From: Fibrella aquatilis
Lineage (GTDB): Bacteria; Bacteroidota; Bacteroidia; Cytophagales; Spirosomataceae
NCBI RefSeq assembly: GCF_017353255.1
Contig: NZ_JAFMYU010000004.1
Coordinates: forward strand, 1 to 64,000
Reading direction: 5' to 3'
Length of the DNA: 64,000 bases
The notes below the pieces were generated by a model. That model was not told where the DNA came from. It saw nothing but the letters and a program-made list of their open reading frames with translations, and ran no database searches. Shown piece after piece: positions 26,601 through 35,197 of the stretch (positions are counted from its first letter, which is position 1; the number at the start of each line of letters is the position of its first letter). The translations under genes were made by a program, and so were the position numbers.

Positions 26601-28908
26601 ATAAGCGACCATCAGAGGCACGATAAGAGAGTTGAGAGATCTTAAGTAGTCCTAAACCCGCGCTACTCAACGTCCAGCCGGGGTTAGTAGCTGTAATGTC
26701 GTTGCTAGACCAAATTCCCAGGTCTGTTCCCAGAATCACTTGTTTCCTATTTTGTGGGTTGAACATCCCCATCCGTACTGGTACATCGGGTAGCCCTGAT
26801 CCAGCCGCGTCTTTACTTACCCAAGTGGCTCCACCATTGTTTGTATACCACACCGATGAGGCACCATAATTTGCAAGGGTGACCAACAATTCATTATCAC
26901 TGGCCCCTATGTCAATGCTTGAAACAGAAAGATATTGTTGTGGGAAGAATCCCCTTCCAACAATGGTTGTGGCTGTAGGTACTGTCTGAGAGAGATTCGT
27001 GTATTTTACAATTGCGCACTTATCATAGCCAATAAACAGGCTATTCTGATTAGTACCTAGTTTTAAAAAATAAGCGTTTTCAGGAAGTAAAAATTTCGAA
27101 TAGTTAACTGTTCCACCGATGCCTGTATACCGCCTAACCTCTTCAGAAATATCAGAGTAATGAACTGTGTATAGAATGTTATTCTGACTATCATATTCCG
27201 CCTGCTGGGTGTACGGAATACCATTTGGGAGTAGTTGAGTAACTGTATTTCCGTTATACCTATACCATGTGCTACCGTCTCCTATTAACTGTATTTCAGG
27301 TTCATTTGTATCGATAATTAGTCTCTCTGGATTACTATTCCCATCGTAGTTAGGATAGGGTAAAAGCGTTACTTCGCTTAATCCACTAGCGGTAAGAGAA
27401 AATGGCCCAATTCCAAACGTTGAGCTTAATAGGTAATCATTGCTAGGAATTCCCTTCATCGCCACATTATATATGGCTCCCACCCGATATCCCTTGTTAC
27501 GTTTGACAACGGTTGGATTAACCTGGCTAGTGGCTGTGTGCCAGTTTGATGTCCAATTAGCGCCAAGGCTGGTAATCAAAACTGCGTTATTTACACTTCC
27601 TGGCTGAAAAATTAAGCTGAACTGAGCCACATCCGCGTTAGTATTACCAAACAGAGTAGCCCAAGATGAGCCACCGTTCGTTGATAAATACCAAGCGGTT
27701 TTAAAGCCTCCTGCTACATAAATTCTGTCTGGATCAGACGGATCAACAACTAAGGAAATGCAGTAGTCACCCCTACCATTAGTGAAGTGAGAGGGTGGGC
27801 CGGATACGCCAAACGATGGAATAGCAACTGATACCCAGGTCATCCCGTCATCAACACTCTTACGAAACCATCGAACATCCTGGGTATATTCCGCATTGCT
27901 TTCTGCTGCCATCGCTGCATAGATTACTTGTCCAGAGCCAGCGGTCGACGGCGCAAGGGCTAATTCTGTACGAACGCCATCTGTTGAATTTCCCATTGGA
28001 GAAATCTCAGTCCAGCTTGTACCTGCTGATGTTGTTGACTTAAAAATCTGACCCTGCATAAACGCAGCGTATAGGATGCCACTACTACTGATTTCTAGAT
28101 CAAAAGCTACATCGTATGTGCTGACCGGTGGACTGCTACTTCCAATACCCCGGCTGGGAGCCAGCACATATGACCACGTTGTGCCACCATCCACAGAGCG
28201 AAGAATCCCATTGGCTGTGGCCGCGAAAACATGCCCATTGCTATTAACAGCTAATCGTTGCGTATAGTAGAAGCTGTTCTTAGTGGAGAGATCTATATCA
28301 TCAGGTATCGTTGCTGGAAGCCTTGACCATGTCTGGCCACCATTGGTGGTTTTCCAAATGCCACCTCCGGGTAAACTGTTAAACCACAAATAGCGTCCTG
28401 TGCCAGCATACATCACCTGCGGATTAGAAGGATCAGCAGCCAGACAAATCACAGCCGTATTTTCCCAATCATCGCTCACACATGTCCAGGGGGTATTTAT
28501 GTCCGTAATATCATTTGTATACCAAAGGCCGCCCATTGGACCGCCGATCCACACTTTCTTATGTGCGGCATCATTAGGATCAAAAAGGGCTGTATAGGTA
28601 CGCCCTCCGGCGTTGCTGGGGCCGCGCTCCTGCCAGGTCATGCCGGGGATGGCGGAAGCGGTGCTGAGGTTGCCCGATTTCTGTAATTTGAAAATTCGTT
28701 CGCGCTCCTGCGCCAGACGTTCGTAGGGCACCCGGCCCAGCGCGGGGTCTATTGTACTGCGATCTTCAGCCTCTTGCTGTCGGCCCGGCGTGTCGCGGGG
28801 ATCAGATGTGTAGGAGAAGGGCGTTGTGGTTTGAGCGAAACCCTGAACGGCGAATAGGCAGGTACAGAGCAAAGTTATGCTCCAACGAAGAACAGTATAA
28901 ATACGCAT
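23698..28908 (-). CDS. Giant secreted BNR-propeller / Ig-like / DUF11 surface protein with mosaic base composition
   Basis: A protein of about 1736 residues. The start at 28908 (MRIYTVLRWSITLLC) gives a proper signal peptide ending VQGFAQ. Residues about 60-760 carry sortilin/BNR-like propeller repeats (SVDGGTTW, TTNGGQTWSRL, VWYTNNGGATWVSK). About 760-1440 are Ig-like repeats of the type YQWQKDGIDLPGETSQTY, ending in TGVYSV/GTYGVV strands. About 1450-1736 are two DUF11 domains (DVSLAAQVSSRTPRVNDVV, VELSLTLRSSSLTPKAGDVI). No T9SS type A tail is visible. The middle (about 24.8-28.6 kb) is far AT-richer than both ends, suggesting recombination. Ligand and role are unknown; adhesion is a guess. 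Confidence 0.85.
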   Translation of the reverse strand: MRIYTVLRWSITLLCTCLFAVQGFAQTTTPFSYTSDPRDTPGRQQEAEDRSTIDPALGRVPYERLAQERERIFKLQKSGNLSTASAIPGMTWQERGPSNAGGRTYTALFDPNDAAHKKVWIGGPMGGLWYTNDITDINTPWTCVSDDWENTAVICLAADPSNPQVMYAGTGRYLWFNSLPGGGIWKTTNGGQTWSRLPATIPDDIDLSTKNSFYYTQRLAVNSNGHVFAATANGILRSVDGGTTWSYVLAPSRGIGSSSPPVSTYDVAFDLEISSSGILYAAFMQGQIFKSTTSAGTSWTEISPMGNSTDGVRTELALAPSTAGSGQVIYAAMAAESNAEYTQDVRWFRKSVDDGMTWVSVAIPSFGVSGPPSHFTNGRGDYCISLVVDPSDPDRIYVAGGFKTAWYLSTNGGSSWATLFGNTNADVAQFSLIFQPGSVNNAVLITSLGANWTSNWHTATSQVNPTVVKRNKGYRVGAIYNVAMKGIPSNDYLLSSTFGIGPFSLTASGLSEVTLLPYPNYDGNSNPERLIIDTNEPEIQLIGDGSTWYRYNGNTVTQLLPNGIPYTQQAEYDSQNNILYTVHYSDISEEVRRYTGIGGTVNYSKFLLPENAYFLKLGTNQNSLFIGYDKCAIVKYTNLSQTVPTATTIVGRGFFPQQYLSVSSIDIGASDNELLVTLANYGASSVWYTNNGGATWVSKDAAGSGLPDVPVRMGMFNPQNRKQVILGTDLGIWSSNDITATNPGWTLSSAGLGLLKISQLSYRASDGRLLAATAGRGIFETNALAVPYLSVTSALAVSICANSSITVSFSLVGSVASGSNTFKLLLSDAAGNFSNPLVLTTGTSTTLTAQIPPNLDSPAYKLRVVSTDPALISANEISLSIGDISTGGIKDRRIATVSGGTLCPGDVAVLSSTSLRSYNGTPATIDSYQWTFNGQQISGATSATLLAQQAGTYGVVLSRNGCIRIVNGYSLRYSTAPQPYLETPDTSPQCVNQTLTIGASYFGENATIQWMKDGVIIPNASLSLYQANQTGAYSYSFSLGTCRGMSQRINLQFSSAILAEIQCTDTTICRPYATPITFKGASNSVLQWYRDGLLLAGQNGLSVYANEPGVYTVKVKVGTCETVSNPIKIALSDRLTVRAWYPNNVNMNVCVGETRWIAAQSLVSNYQWQKDGIDLPGETSQTYSFSSTGIYTVKVAAGSCSSTSNPLSFTFNNQIKPMIRSSFIGCRYAYMYVDDYTPNPYQYQWYRNGLLLSGVTNRDLYAYQSGVYSVSITNGACDGMSRPVSVTVGQHMKPSILPTPAQRCLNTVVALRSYEGSPGQWRRNGVDIPDETSYIYYPSESGRYTIAYTYDGCWRESDPVEIKIGEPTAATLTGNALVNTGQAVQLPVAFTGPAPWSFTLSNGQSVQNTYLNPYLLSVTAMATSSYSIVGIENACGTGTAVGQATVTVGSGQADVSLAAQVSSRTPRVNDVVTYSLLVTNAGPQQADNVQVSSRLPAGVEFIDASSPGVSAVNGVVGGNVGTVPVGMTTTITYRLRITQPGMFFTAAQVVNTTTPDPDSQPNSGTGDGQDDVASVDLRTVDAGGALVASANPNQVPLPRVQVNQPPVSLTAVELSLTLRSSSLTPKAGDVISLSLAVGNRGGATANNLVVQTLLPAGWQLTNSTGFIVSGQTVKAYVNQLAPNGQTVLVLPVQVSTGNGAVQAQVLDVAEPVSNATPGNGYQNGELDEAGVLVRVR

Positions 28909-29035
28909 CAGGCAGAGGTGAGTGGGCAGGTATATATAATCAGGTGACAATATAGATCATATGTCGCTCATCTTACAGAGTACGTTCCTTACTGCTGCAA
29001 ATAATATGGCGACTTTCCCCTACAGGGCTTATGCG

Positions 29036-29043
29036 TACCTTTG
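29036..29043 (+). promoter_or_regulatory. TAnnTTTG -7 element before rsmA
   Basis: TACCTTTG lies 4 nt before the ATG at 29048, with a TTTC 19 nt upstream that could serve as the -33 element. It supports the chosen start codon and a leaderless or near-leaderless transcript. Confidence 0.6.
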
Positions 29044-29047
29044 CGGC

Positions 29048-29857
29048 ATGAAATCCCACCGCCCCGGCGACGCCAACTACGTTAAGCCCAAGAAACACTT
29101 AGGCCAGCATTTTCTGACCGACATGAGCGTGTCAGCGCGTATTGCCGGGCTGCTCAGCGGCCACGGCGGCTACCGCAACGTGCTCGAAATTGGCCCTGGA
29201 ACGGGCGTACTGACACAGTTTCTGCTTCAGAATGATCAGATTGACCTCGACGTGGTCGAGATCGATACCGAGTCGGTGGCGTACCTGAAAAAGAACATGC
29301 CGCAGCTTAACGGACATATCATCGAGGGTGATTTCCTGCAAATGGAGTCGGCGCAGTTGTACGGCGACACCCAGGCCAAGTTTGCCGTAATCGGCAACTT
29401 CCCGTACAATATCTCCAGCCAGATTTTCTTCAAGGTGCTCGAAATGCGCGACCGGGTGCCCGAAGTGGTAGGCATGTTGCAGCGCGAAGTGGCTGAGCGC
29501 CTCGCCTCCTGCCCCGGTGGCCGCGACTACGGCATCCTGAGTGTTTTTCTGCAAGCCTGGTATGACGTCACCTATGAATTTACCGTTGGCCCGGAGGTGT
29601 TCAACCCACCGCCCAAAGTGCATTCGGGCGTGATCCGCTGCCGCCGTAACGACAAGACTGACCTGGGCTGCAACGAACGCGGGTTCATTATGGTGGTCAA
29701 AGCCGGGTTCAACCAACGCCGCAAAACCCTGCGCAACGCCCTGAAGCCCTTGGGCATACCCGAAGCCGCCGCCGAGAGTCCCTACATGGACAAACGCGCC
29801 GAGCAACTATCCGTGGCTGATTTCGTCACGCTCACCCTGCTGATGGACAGAGGTTAA
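29048..29857 (+). CDS. rsmA: 16S rRNA (adenine1518-N6/adenine1519-N6) dimethyltransferase
   Basis: This protein of about 269 residues is the SAM-dependent KsgA enzyme that dimethylates two adjacent adenines in helix 45 of 16S rRNA. Signatures are KKHLGQHFLTD near the N-terminus, the SAM motif VLEIGPGTGVLTQFLL (about residues 43-58), the catalytic NFPYNISSQIFFK (NxPY) and FNPPPKVHSGVIR. The start at 29048 replaces a longer open frame from 28961, because the -7 element and the family N-terminus both fit it. mgtE follows 112 nt downstream. Confidence 0.96.
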   Translation: MKSHRPGDANYVKPKKHLGQHFLTDMSVSARIAGLLSGHGGYRNVLEIGPGTGVLTQFLLQNDQIDLDVVEIDTESVAYLKKNMPQLNGHIIEGDFLQMESAQLYGDTQAKFAVIGNFPYNISSQIFFKVLEMRDRVPEVVGMLQREVAERLASCPGGRDYGILSVFLQAWYDVTYEFTVGPEVFNPPPKVHSGVIRCRRNDKTDLGCNERGFIMVVKAGFNQRRKTLRNALKPLGIPEAAAESPYMDKRAEQLSVADFVTLTLLMDRG

Positions 29858-29969
29858 CACGCGAGGACAACGCGGGCACGGAACAGGCCCAGGCAAACGG
29901 GCGTTACCTGATCAGTACATTGCCCGCCGTTATTGATCCAGTTATCGTACCGCTTCTCCCGCCGACATC

Positions 29970-31322
29970 ATGACTTTTGAGCTGACCAAAGACTATCTCG
30001 ACCGGATTCAGACGGCTATCGACGTCGGCGACGAGACCACGCTCCGTGCCGAGATGGACGAGTTGTACCCGGCCGATATTTCGGGAATTCTTTATGAGTT
30101 AGAAACCGAGTCGGCGCGGTACCTGCTCAGCTTACTCGACCGGGGCGTAGGGGCCGAAATCCTGGCTAACCTCGACGAGTCAGACCGGAGCAAATTCATC
30201 GCTTCGTTTACCTCTGCCGATCTGGCCCCCTTCGTAGACCGCATGGACTCCGATGATGCCGTGGATTTGCTCAACGAGCAGTCTGTTCAGGTGCGCGAAG
30301 AGGTAATTGGCCTGCTGGAAGACCGCGAACAAGCCCGCTTCATCATCGACCTGCTGCACTACGACGAAGACGTGGCCGGGGGCCTGATGCAGAAGGAGTT
30401 GGTGAAGATTAACGTCAACACCAACGTCAATCAGTGCATTGAAGAAATCCGGCAGCAGGCCGAAAACGTCGAGAAAGTCTACGCCGTGTATGTGGTGGAT
30501 GATGCGGGTAAGTTGCTTGGTTTCGTCTCGCTGAAGAAGATCGTGCTGGCCCGGAAATACGCCAAGATCGCCGATATCTACGAGGCCGACGTAGTGTCGG
30601 TAGAGACCTACCGTCCGGTGGAAGAGGTAGCCGAGATCATGCAGAAGTATGACCTCGACGCCATTCCGGTGGTCAACGTGCAGGGCCGGTTGCTGGGCCG
30701 CATCACCATCGATGACGTGGTGGACGTGATTACCGAACAAGCTGAAGACGATTTACAAGCTATTTCCGGCCTGTCGGGCGAAGTAGAGGAAGATGACAGC
30801 ATCTGGCTACGGGCCAAGGCGCAACTGCCCTGGCTGGTGGCGGGGGCGGCGGGTAGCCTCATGGCCGCCACGGTTATCAACGGTTTTCAGAGCGAGTTAG
30901 GCAAGGTGGCGGCGCTGGCCGCGTTTATCCCCATTATTGGGTCTACGGGTGGCAACGTGGGCATCCAAACCGCCTCGCTGATTGTGCAAAGCCTGTCTGA
31001 TACCTCCGGCCTGACCGCTACACTGGGCCAACGCCTCTTGCGCACACTGCTACTGGCCCTGCTGAACGGAGCCGTGGTAGGCCTCATGGCGGGGTGCTAC
31101 ACCCTGCTCATCGGCGAACCGCGCCTATTTCCGGTGGTGGGGTTGTCATTGCTGGCCGTGGTCATGCTGGCTTCGTTTATGGGCACCATCACCCCACTCT
31201 TGCTCGACCGCATTGGTATTAACCCAGCGGTGGCATCTGGCCCGTTTATCACCACCGCCAATGACCTCATCGGCATTGGCGTCTACTTTCTCATCGCCGA
31301 TTTTCTACTGGCCGAATTATAG
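29970..31322 (+). CDS. mgtE: Magnesium transporter MgtE
   Basis: This 450-residue protein has the acidic MgtE N domain (about residues 20-130, LYPADISGILYEL ... DRMDSDDAVDLLNE), two CBS domains (about 135-255, TIDDVVDVITEQ) and five C-terminal transmembrane segments. The pore motif region is IIGSTGGNVGIQTASLIV. It imports Mg2+ across the inner membrane, and the cytoplasmic N and CBS domains act as the Mg2+ sensor (family knowledge). The MBL-fold gene follows after 21 nt, probably in the same transcript. Confidence 0.96.
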   Translation: MTFELTKDYLDRIQTAIDVGDETTLRAEMDELYPADISGILYELETESARYLLSLLDRGVGAEILANLDESDRSKFIASFTSADLAPFVDRMDSDDAVDLLNEQSVQVREEVIGLLEDREQARFIIDLLHYDEDVAGGLMQKELVKINVNTNVNQCIEEIRQQAENVEKVYAVYVVDDAGKLLGFVSLKKIVLARKYAKIADIYEADVVSVETYRPVEEVAEIMQKYDLDAIPVVNVQGRLLGRITIDDVVDVITEQAEDDLQAISGLSGEVEEDDSIWLRAKAQLPWLVAGAAGSLMAATVINGFQSELGKVAALAAFIPIIGSTGGNVGIQTASLIVQSLSDTSGLTATLGQRLLRTLLLALLNGAVVGLMAGCYTLLIGEPRLFPVVGLSLLAVVMLASFMGTITPLLLDRIGINPAVASGPFITTANDLIGIGVYFLIADFLLAEL

Positions 31323-31343
31323 CTTTCTAGCCCACTTTACCTC

Positions 31344-32189
31344 TTGCCCCTTTCTACTCGCGTTACTGGTTCGCTTCGGCATGGCCCCGTCCAGGGGTTT
31401 CAGGTTGGCTATTCGCGGTTGCCGTGGCCCCGGCCTATTCCGGTGTGGACGTATTATGTCGATGGCCTACTGATCGATACCGGGTCGCGGCAGATGCAGC
31501 GTGAGGTGCTGACCCACTATGCCTCCTACCCCATTGCGCAAATTGCGCTGACGCATTTCCACGAAGACCATGCCGCCAACGCCGCTGCCCTGGCCCGGCA
31601 GCACGGTTGCCCGGTGTATTGCGGCCCGGAAACGGCCCGGCTCATTGAACAGCCGTATCACCTGCTGCCCTACGAGCACTACTGGTTTGGCCCCATTGAC
31701 CCCTGTTCGGCCAAGGTAGGGGTAACGGTGCTACCCACGTTTCCGGCCCCGCTTCAGACGGAGCATCACCGGTTTACCCCCATCCCTACGTTGGGCCATT
31801 CCGACGATCATTTTGTGTTGCTGGAACCCGATAAAGGCTGGCTCTTTTCGGGCGATTTCTACGTGGGCAACCTGCGGGTGTTCCGGCGGGGAGAGAACAT
31901 TTACCAGCAGATCGAAGCCGCCCAGCAGGTGCTAACCCTCCCCTTCGACACGCTTTTTTGTGGCCATCGCCCCACGCTCACCAAGGGAAAAAGCGCCGTT
32001 CAACGCAAACTGGATTACCTGCAACGTATTGTCGATCAGTCGCTCACTGGTAATAAACAAGGCCTGTCAGAAGCCGCCATTGTGCGCAGTCTGGGTATGC
32101 GCGAAGACTGGTTCATGCGGGCTTTCACCAGCAACGACGTAGCCGTAACGTACCTGGTGCGGTCGGCATTAACCGACGGGCCGGTCTAG
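31344..32189 (+). CDS. MBL-fold metallohydrolase
   Basis: This 281-residue metallo-beta-lactamase-fold protein contains the zinc motif THFHEDHAAN (HxHxDH, about residues 74-83), PTLGHSDDHFVLLEP (third histidine), FSGDFYVGN and FCGHRPTLTKG. The substrate is not evident; hydroxyacylglutathione hydrolase-like or quorum-lactonase-like activities are possible. The start is uncertain. A TTG at 31344 is the only initiation codon between the upstream in-frame stop and the conserved N-terminus, so it is used here. Close spacing suggests co-transcription with mgtE. Confidence 0.82.
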   Translation: MPLSTRVTGSLRHGPVQGFQVGYSRLPWPRPIPVWTYYVDGLLIDTGSRQMQREVLTHYASYPIAQIALTHFHEDHAANAAALARQHGCPVYCGPETARLIEQPYHLLPYEHYWFGPIDPCSAKVGVTVLPTFPAPLQTEHHRFTPIPTLGHSDDHFVLLEPDKGWLFSGDFYVGNLRVFRRGENIYQQIEAAQQVLTLPFDTLFCGHRPTLTKGKSAVQRKLDYLQRIVDQSLTGNKQGLSEAAIVRSLGMREDWFMRAFTSNDVAVTYLVRSALTDGPV

Positions 32190-32198
32190 TTAATCCCA

Positions 32199-32866
32199 TC
32201 ACCGCCGCCAGCCGCCTTTGGCTTGTTGTTGCTGAAGGATCGCTGTCGTTTCGAGCTTGATGATGCCCGGATCGCGGGTCAGGATGTCGTGTACGATAGG
32301 CAATTTCCCCTCTTTTTTGGCCAGAAAAGCCTGCACAGCCGGGTGCTGCCGGGCGTTGGCCGCCAAAGACCATTTGGCGGTTTGCGCGGCCAGGAAAGGC
32401 ATCAGATACGTTCGCTCGGCATCATAGCGGACAGCATTAGTCAGAATGCGACCAATGTAAGCAGTATCGCCGGTGGCGAAAAACGAAGCCCAGTACATGT
32501 CGTTTTGGCCGGGGCCAACGGGTTCTTCGGCATGGAGTGAGTCGATGGGGTGTTTGGCCAGAAAATCAAGCAGGCGTCTACCGTTTTCACCCATCGTGGA
32601 CCGTTTGCCGTAGAAGGCTTTTTTAATGGTACTGTCCTGCTTGAACAACGCACCAAACCAGGCAATCAGCATGGGATAGTGGTTGGCCATAACGCCCGCT
32701 TCGTCCAGATGCGCCACCATAACAGGCACAAGCCGGGGGTCGTGGGTTGGGTTTGGTAGTAGGTATGTATGATTACGTTGGCAAGAGAATCAGTACTGGA
32801 CTTAGCCTGTTGGGCCATTGATAGCGTAGCAACAGACAGTAAGGCAAATAGGAAAAGCGTTTTCAT
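32199..32866 (-). pseudogene. Secreted hypothetical protein with an apparent frameshift
   Basis: An ATG at 32866 starts a clear signal peptide (MKTLFLFALLSVATLSMAQQ). About 30 codons later, near 32753-32764, that frame turns into unlikely sequence, while a second frame picks up a natural continuation (PNPTHDPRLVPVMVAHLDEA) and runs 176 codons to the stop at 32199. The total of 668 nt is one short of a multiple of three, fitting a single missing base in or near ACCTACTACC. This is either a sequencing/assembly error or a recent inactivation. I do not recognise the family. It is convergent with the MBL gene, 9 nt away. Confidence 0.7.
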
Positions 32867-32986
32867 GACGAGTATTGGTTTGTCGGACAAAAGTGAAGCC
32901 CCGCTGCAGCCCGAACATTGACCGATATCAATTTCTGCTGAATCCTGCACCCAATGTTTGTCCTGCTTCCTGATGCCGTTTAGCGA

Positions 32987-32994
32987 TATATTTG
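32987..32994 (+). promoter_or_regulatory. TAnnTTTG -7 element before the YbjQ gene
   Basis: TATATTTG matches the Bacteroidota -7 consensus and lies 23 nt before the ATG at 33018. A TTTG at 32957-32960 is 26 nt upstream, farther than the usual 19-21 nt spacing, so only the -7 box is confident. Confidence 0.5.
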
Positions 32995-33017
32995 GTTCAC
33001 GAATCAACCGCACGTTT

Positions 33018-33335
33018 ATGCTTGTTACCACTACGTCTACGCTCGAGGGCAAACGCATTGTCAACTACATCGGTCTGGTCAATGGCGAGGCCATTATTGG
33101 GGCCAATCTGGTAAAAGATTTTTTTGCAGGCATCACCGACATCGTGGGTGGCCGGGCGGGGGCGTATGAACAAGGGCTGCGCGAGGCCAAGAGCATTGCC
33201 ATCAAAGAAATGATTGACCAAGCCACGCGGTTGGGGGCCAACGCCATTATTGGCGTAGACCTTGATTATGAGTCACTTAACGGCACTATGCTCATGGTGT
33301 CGGCCAATGGTACCGCAGTTATTATTGAGGGTTAA
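33018..33335 (+). CDS. YbjQ / UPF0145 family protein
   Basis: This 105-residue protein carries the whole family pattern: [40 protein letters not shown] and [20 protein letters not shown]. Members form pentamers of uncertain function and were once called heavy-metal-binding (family knowledge). The start at 33018 is preferred to the longer frame from 32958 because it fits the family N-terminus and the upstream promoter element. The haemoglobin gene starts 16 nt downstream. Confidence 0.92.
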   Translation: MLVTTTSTLEGKRIVNYIGLVNGEAIIGANLVKDFFAGITDIVGGRAGAYEQGLREAKSIAIKEMIDQATRLGANAIIGVDLDYESLNGTMLMVSANGTAVIIEG

Positions 33336-33351
33336 CCAATATCAACACGTT

Positions 33352-33822
33352 ATGAAAACGATACCTACCTTATTTGACTGGGCGGGCGGCCAGGAAGCTC
33401 TGGAAAAGCTCACCCGCGTTTTCTACGAACGGGTAGCCGACGACGAACTGATCGGACCTGTTTTTGCGCACATGAGTCCTGAACATAGCAGGCACGTAGC
33501 CCATTTCATTGGTGAAGTTTTTGGTGGGCCAACCCTCTACACGCAGGCCGACGGTGGTAGTCATGCTAGCATGGTGGCACACCACATTGGAAAAAATCTT
33601 ACCGAACCCCAACGTAAGCGCTGGATGCAACTATTACTCGACAGCGCCGATGCCATTGGCCTTGCCGACGACCCCGAATTCCGATCAGCCCTGGTTGGCT
33701 ATCTGGAGTGGGGCAGTCGCCTTGCTGTGTTAAATTCGGCCGAGACTGAAAACCCCATTAGTAACCACGAACCCATGCCGCGCTGGGGTTGGGGTGAAAC
33801 AAAAGGCCCCTACCAGCCATAG
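33352..33822 (+). CDS. Group II truncated haemoglobin
   Basis: This protein of about 156 residues shows the 2-on-2 globin pattern: TLFDWAGGQEALEKLTRVFY, EVFGGPTLYTQADG, the proximal histidine region MVAHHIGKNLTEPQRKRW and LVGYLEWGSRLAV. The tail PRWGWGETKGPYQP is common in this subgroup. It binds heme and probably detoxifies or senses NO/O2 (family knowledge). The start at 33352 is chosen for the family N-terminus; the open frame begins further upstream, inside the YbjQ gene. It may be co-transcribed with YbjQ. Confidence 0.92.
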   Translation: MKTIPTLFDWAGGQEALEKLTRVFYERVADDELIGPVFAHMSPEHSRHVAHFIGEVFGGPTLYTQADGGSHASMVAHHIGKNLTEPQRKRWMQLLLDSADAIGLADDPEFRSALVGYLEWGSRLAVLNSAETENPISNHEPMPRWGWGETKGPYQP

Positions 33823-34015
33823 CTACAGAAGGGGTATTTCGTGCAATTAAATACTCTTTCTGTCCGATGAATTTTGTAGCCTGATTACCTGTTTTCTTTG
33901 TAGACTCGTCCCCCACCATACTCTCTGCATCGACAACCCAATTCATCACCTTAAGCCACCGTTTTACCCAACTATGCACGTAGCCATTCCGATCAGTTCC
34001 GATGGGGAGGAACCG

Positions 34016-35197
34016 ATGGAGAATCAACCCATTACCTACACAACTACGACAAGAGAACGAGCCGAAGCCGCCAATGAGCGCTTCGACGAACTGGTTAAAC
34101 AGTACCTCCGCGATTGGATCAGTCACGGTACGGTAACGCATTTATCCGACGATCTGTCCAGCGGTGACGCTGCGCATGACCTCGACGAATTTATTGAAAC
34201 CGGTGCCCTGCGCAGTTTTTTCAAACACCACGACGACCCGCTGGCTCTGCTGCTGGCCCACGACGGCATTGCCGACCACCTGCTTCGTACGGGCTGCGAC
34301 GTGTATTTTGAACCCGACGCCTACGAGCCGTTGCTGGCCAAATTCGAGCGGCGTATCTATAACCTGGCTGCCCACCGCGAACACCGCGAGGTACCGTTTC
34401 GCTATAGCCCTACCAGCCGACAAGGTGCTCACGGCGACTCCATTGGCTGGACAGACCTACCCCTCGACCATACCGTGCGGGAAGATATTGGTTACTATTT
34501 CGGCACGCGGCGATCTGACGAAACGGCCCTGAACATCTTGGCCCGGCAGCTGCATCGCGAAGCCGATCTGGCCCACGAAATGCCGGTCTACGCCATTACG
34601 GAAGGTTACATGCTGGAATCGTTGCAAGCCATAAAAACCGCTGCCGAATGTTTGCTAGCTACTGACAATGAACAGTTTCACTGTTTTGTCGTGCAACGCC
34701 GTCACGCGGCTAACGACCGCCATCTGGGGGCCGCGCTTGTCTTAATGCACCCCGCCCAGCCTCACACCCCACAGCGGGTTATTTTCTGCGACACGCTCTC
34801 GCCCAACGGCCAACCACCCTGGTGGAATACGTTTCGGAACACCGTCGACGCGGTGTTTCCGCAGCCTGAGGGAGCCGCGCCGGTATCGGACAGGCTGGAA
34901 GATGGCGCGCTGAACCTGCAACGGCTGCACGAGGGTGTACCCGTTCGGCATCAGGACATCGACTGCGCGTTTTACAGTGCCTCTATTGCCCGTGCCCTTA
35001 TTCAGTTGGCCGTGCAATTTCCCGACCTGATCCTGAGTGGCTCTATGGAGGCCATCGTTCATGAAATGACCGCCCGTATGCCCGACTACTTCGTGGAAGC
35101 TAACATACCCAAGCCGCCCACTATAGTCCGCGAAATCAACGTAATCCGCCGCTGGAATACCGGCCGTGAAGCGCTGATGCAAATAAGTGGTAAGTGA
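34016..35197 (+). CDS. Hypothetical protein, possible CE-clan (Ulp1/YopJ-like) cysteine protease or acetyltransferase
   Basis: A 393-residue protein that I do not recognise as a whole. The start at 34016 is chosen because GGGGAGG precedes it; an in-frame ATG at 33974 is the alternative. The C-terminal third resembles the CE-clan layout: a histidine before a hydrophobic strand (RHLGAALVLMH, about H236), a second strand ending in an acidic residue (RVIFCDTLSP, about D259), then a glutamine and cysteine at the head of a helix (HQDIDCAFYSASIARALIQL, about Q313 and C317). The N-terminal part is helical and acidic, with no signal peptide. The Q-to-C distance is shorter than in Ulp1, so the assignment is tentative. 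Its last residues (ISGK) come from a palindromic repeat. Confidence 0.75.
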   Translation: MENQPITYTTTTRERAEAANERFDELVKQYLRDWISHGTVTHLSDDLSSGDAAHDLDEFIETGALRSFFKHHDDPLALLLAHDGIADHLLRTGCDVYFEPDAYEPLLAKFERRIYNLAAHREHREVPFRYSPTSRQGAHGDSIGWTDLPLDHTVREDIGYYFGTRRSDETALNILARQLHREADLAHEMPVYAITEGYMLESLQAIKTAAECLLATDNEQFHCFVVQRRHAANDRHLGAALVLMHPAQPHTPQRVIFCDTLSPNGQPPWWNTFRNTVDAVFPQPEGAAPVSDRLEDGALNLQRLHEGVPVRHQDIDCAFYSASIARALIQLAVQFPDLILSGSMEAIVHEMTARMPDYFVEANIPKPPTIVREINVIRRWNTGREALMQISGK

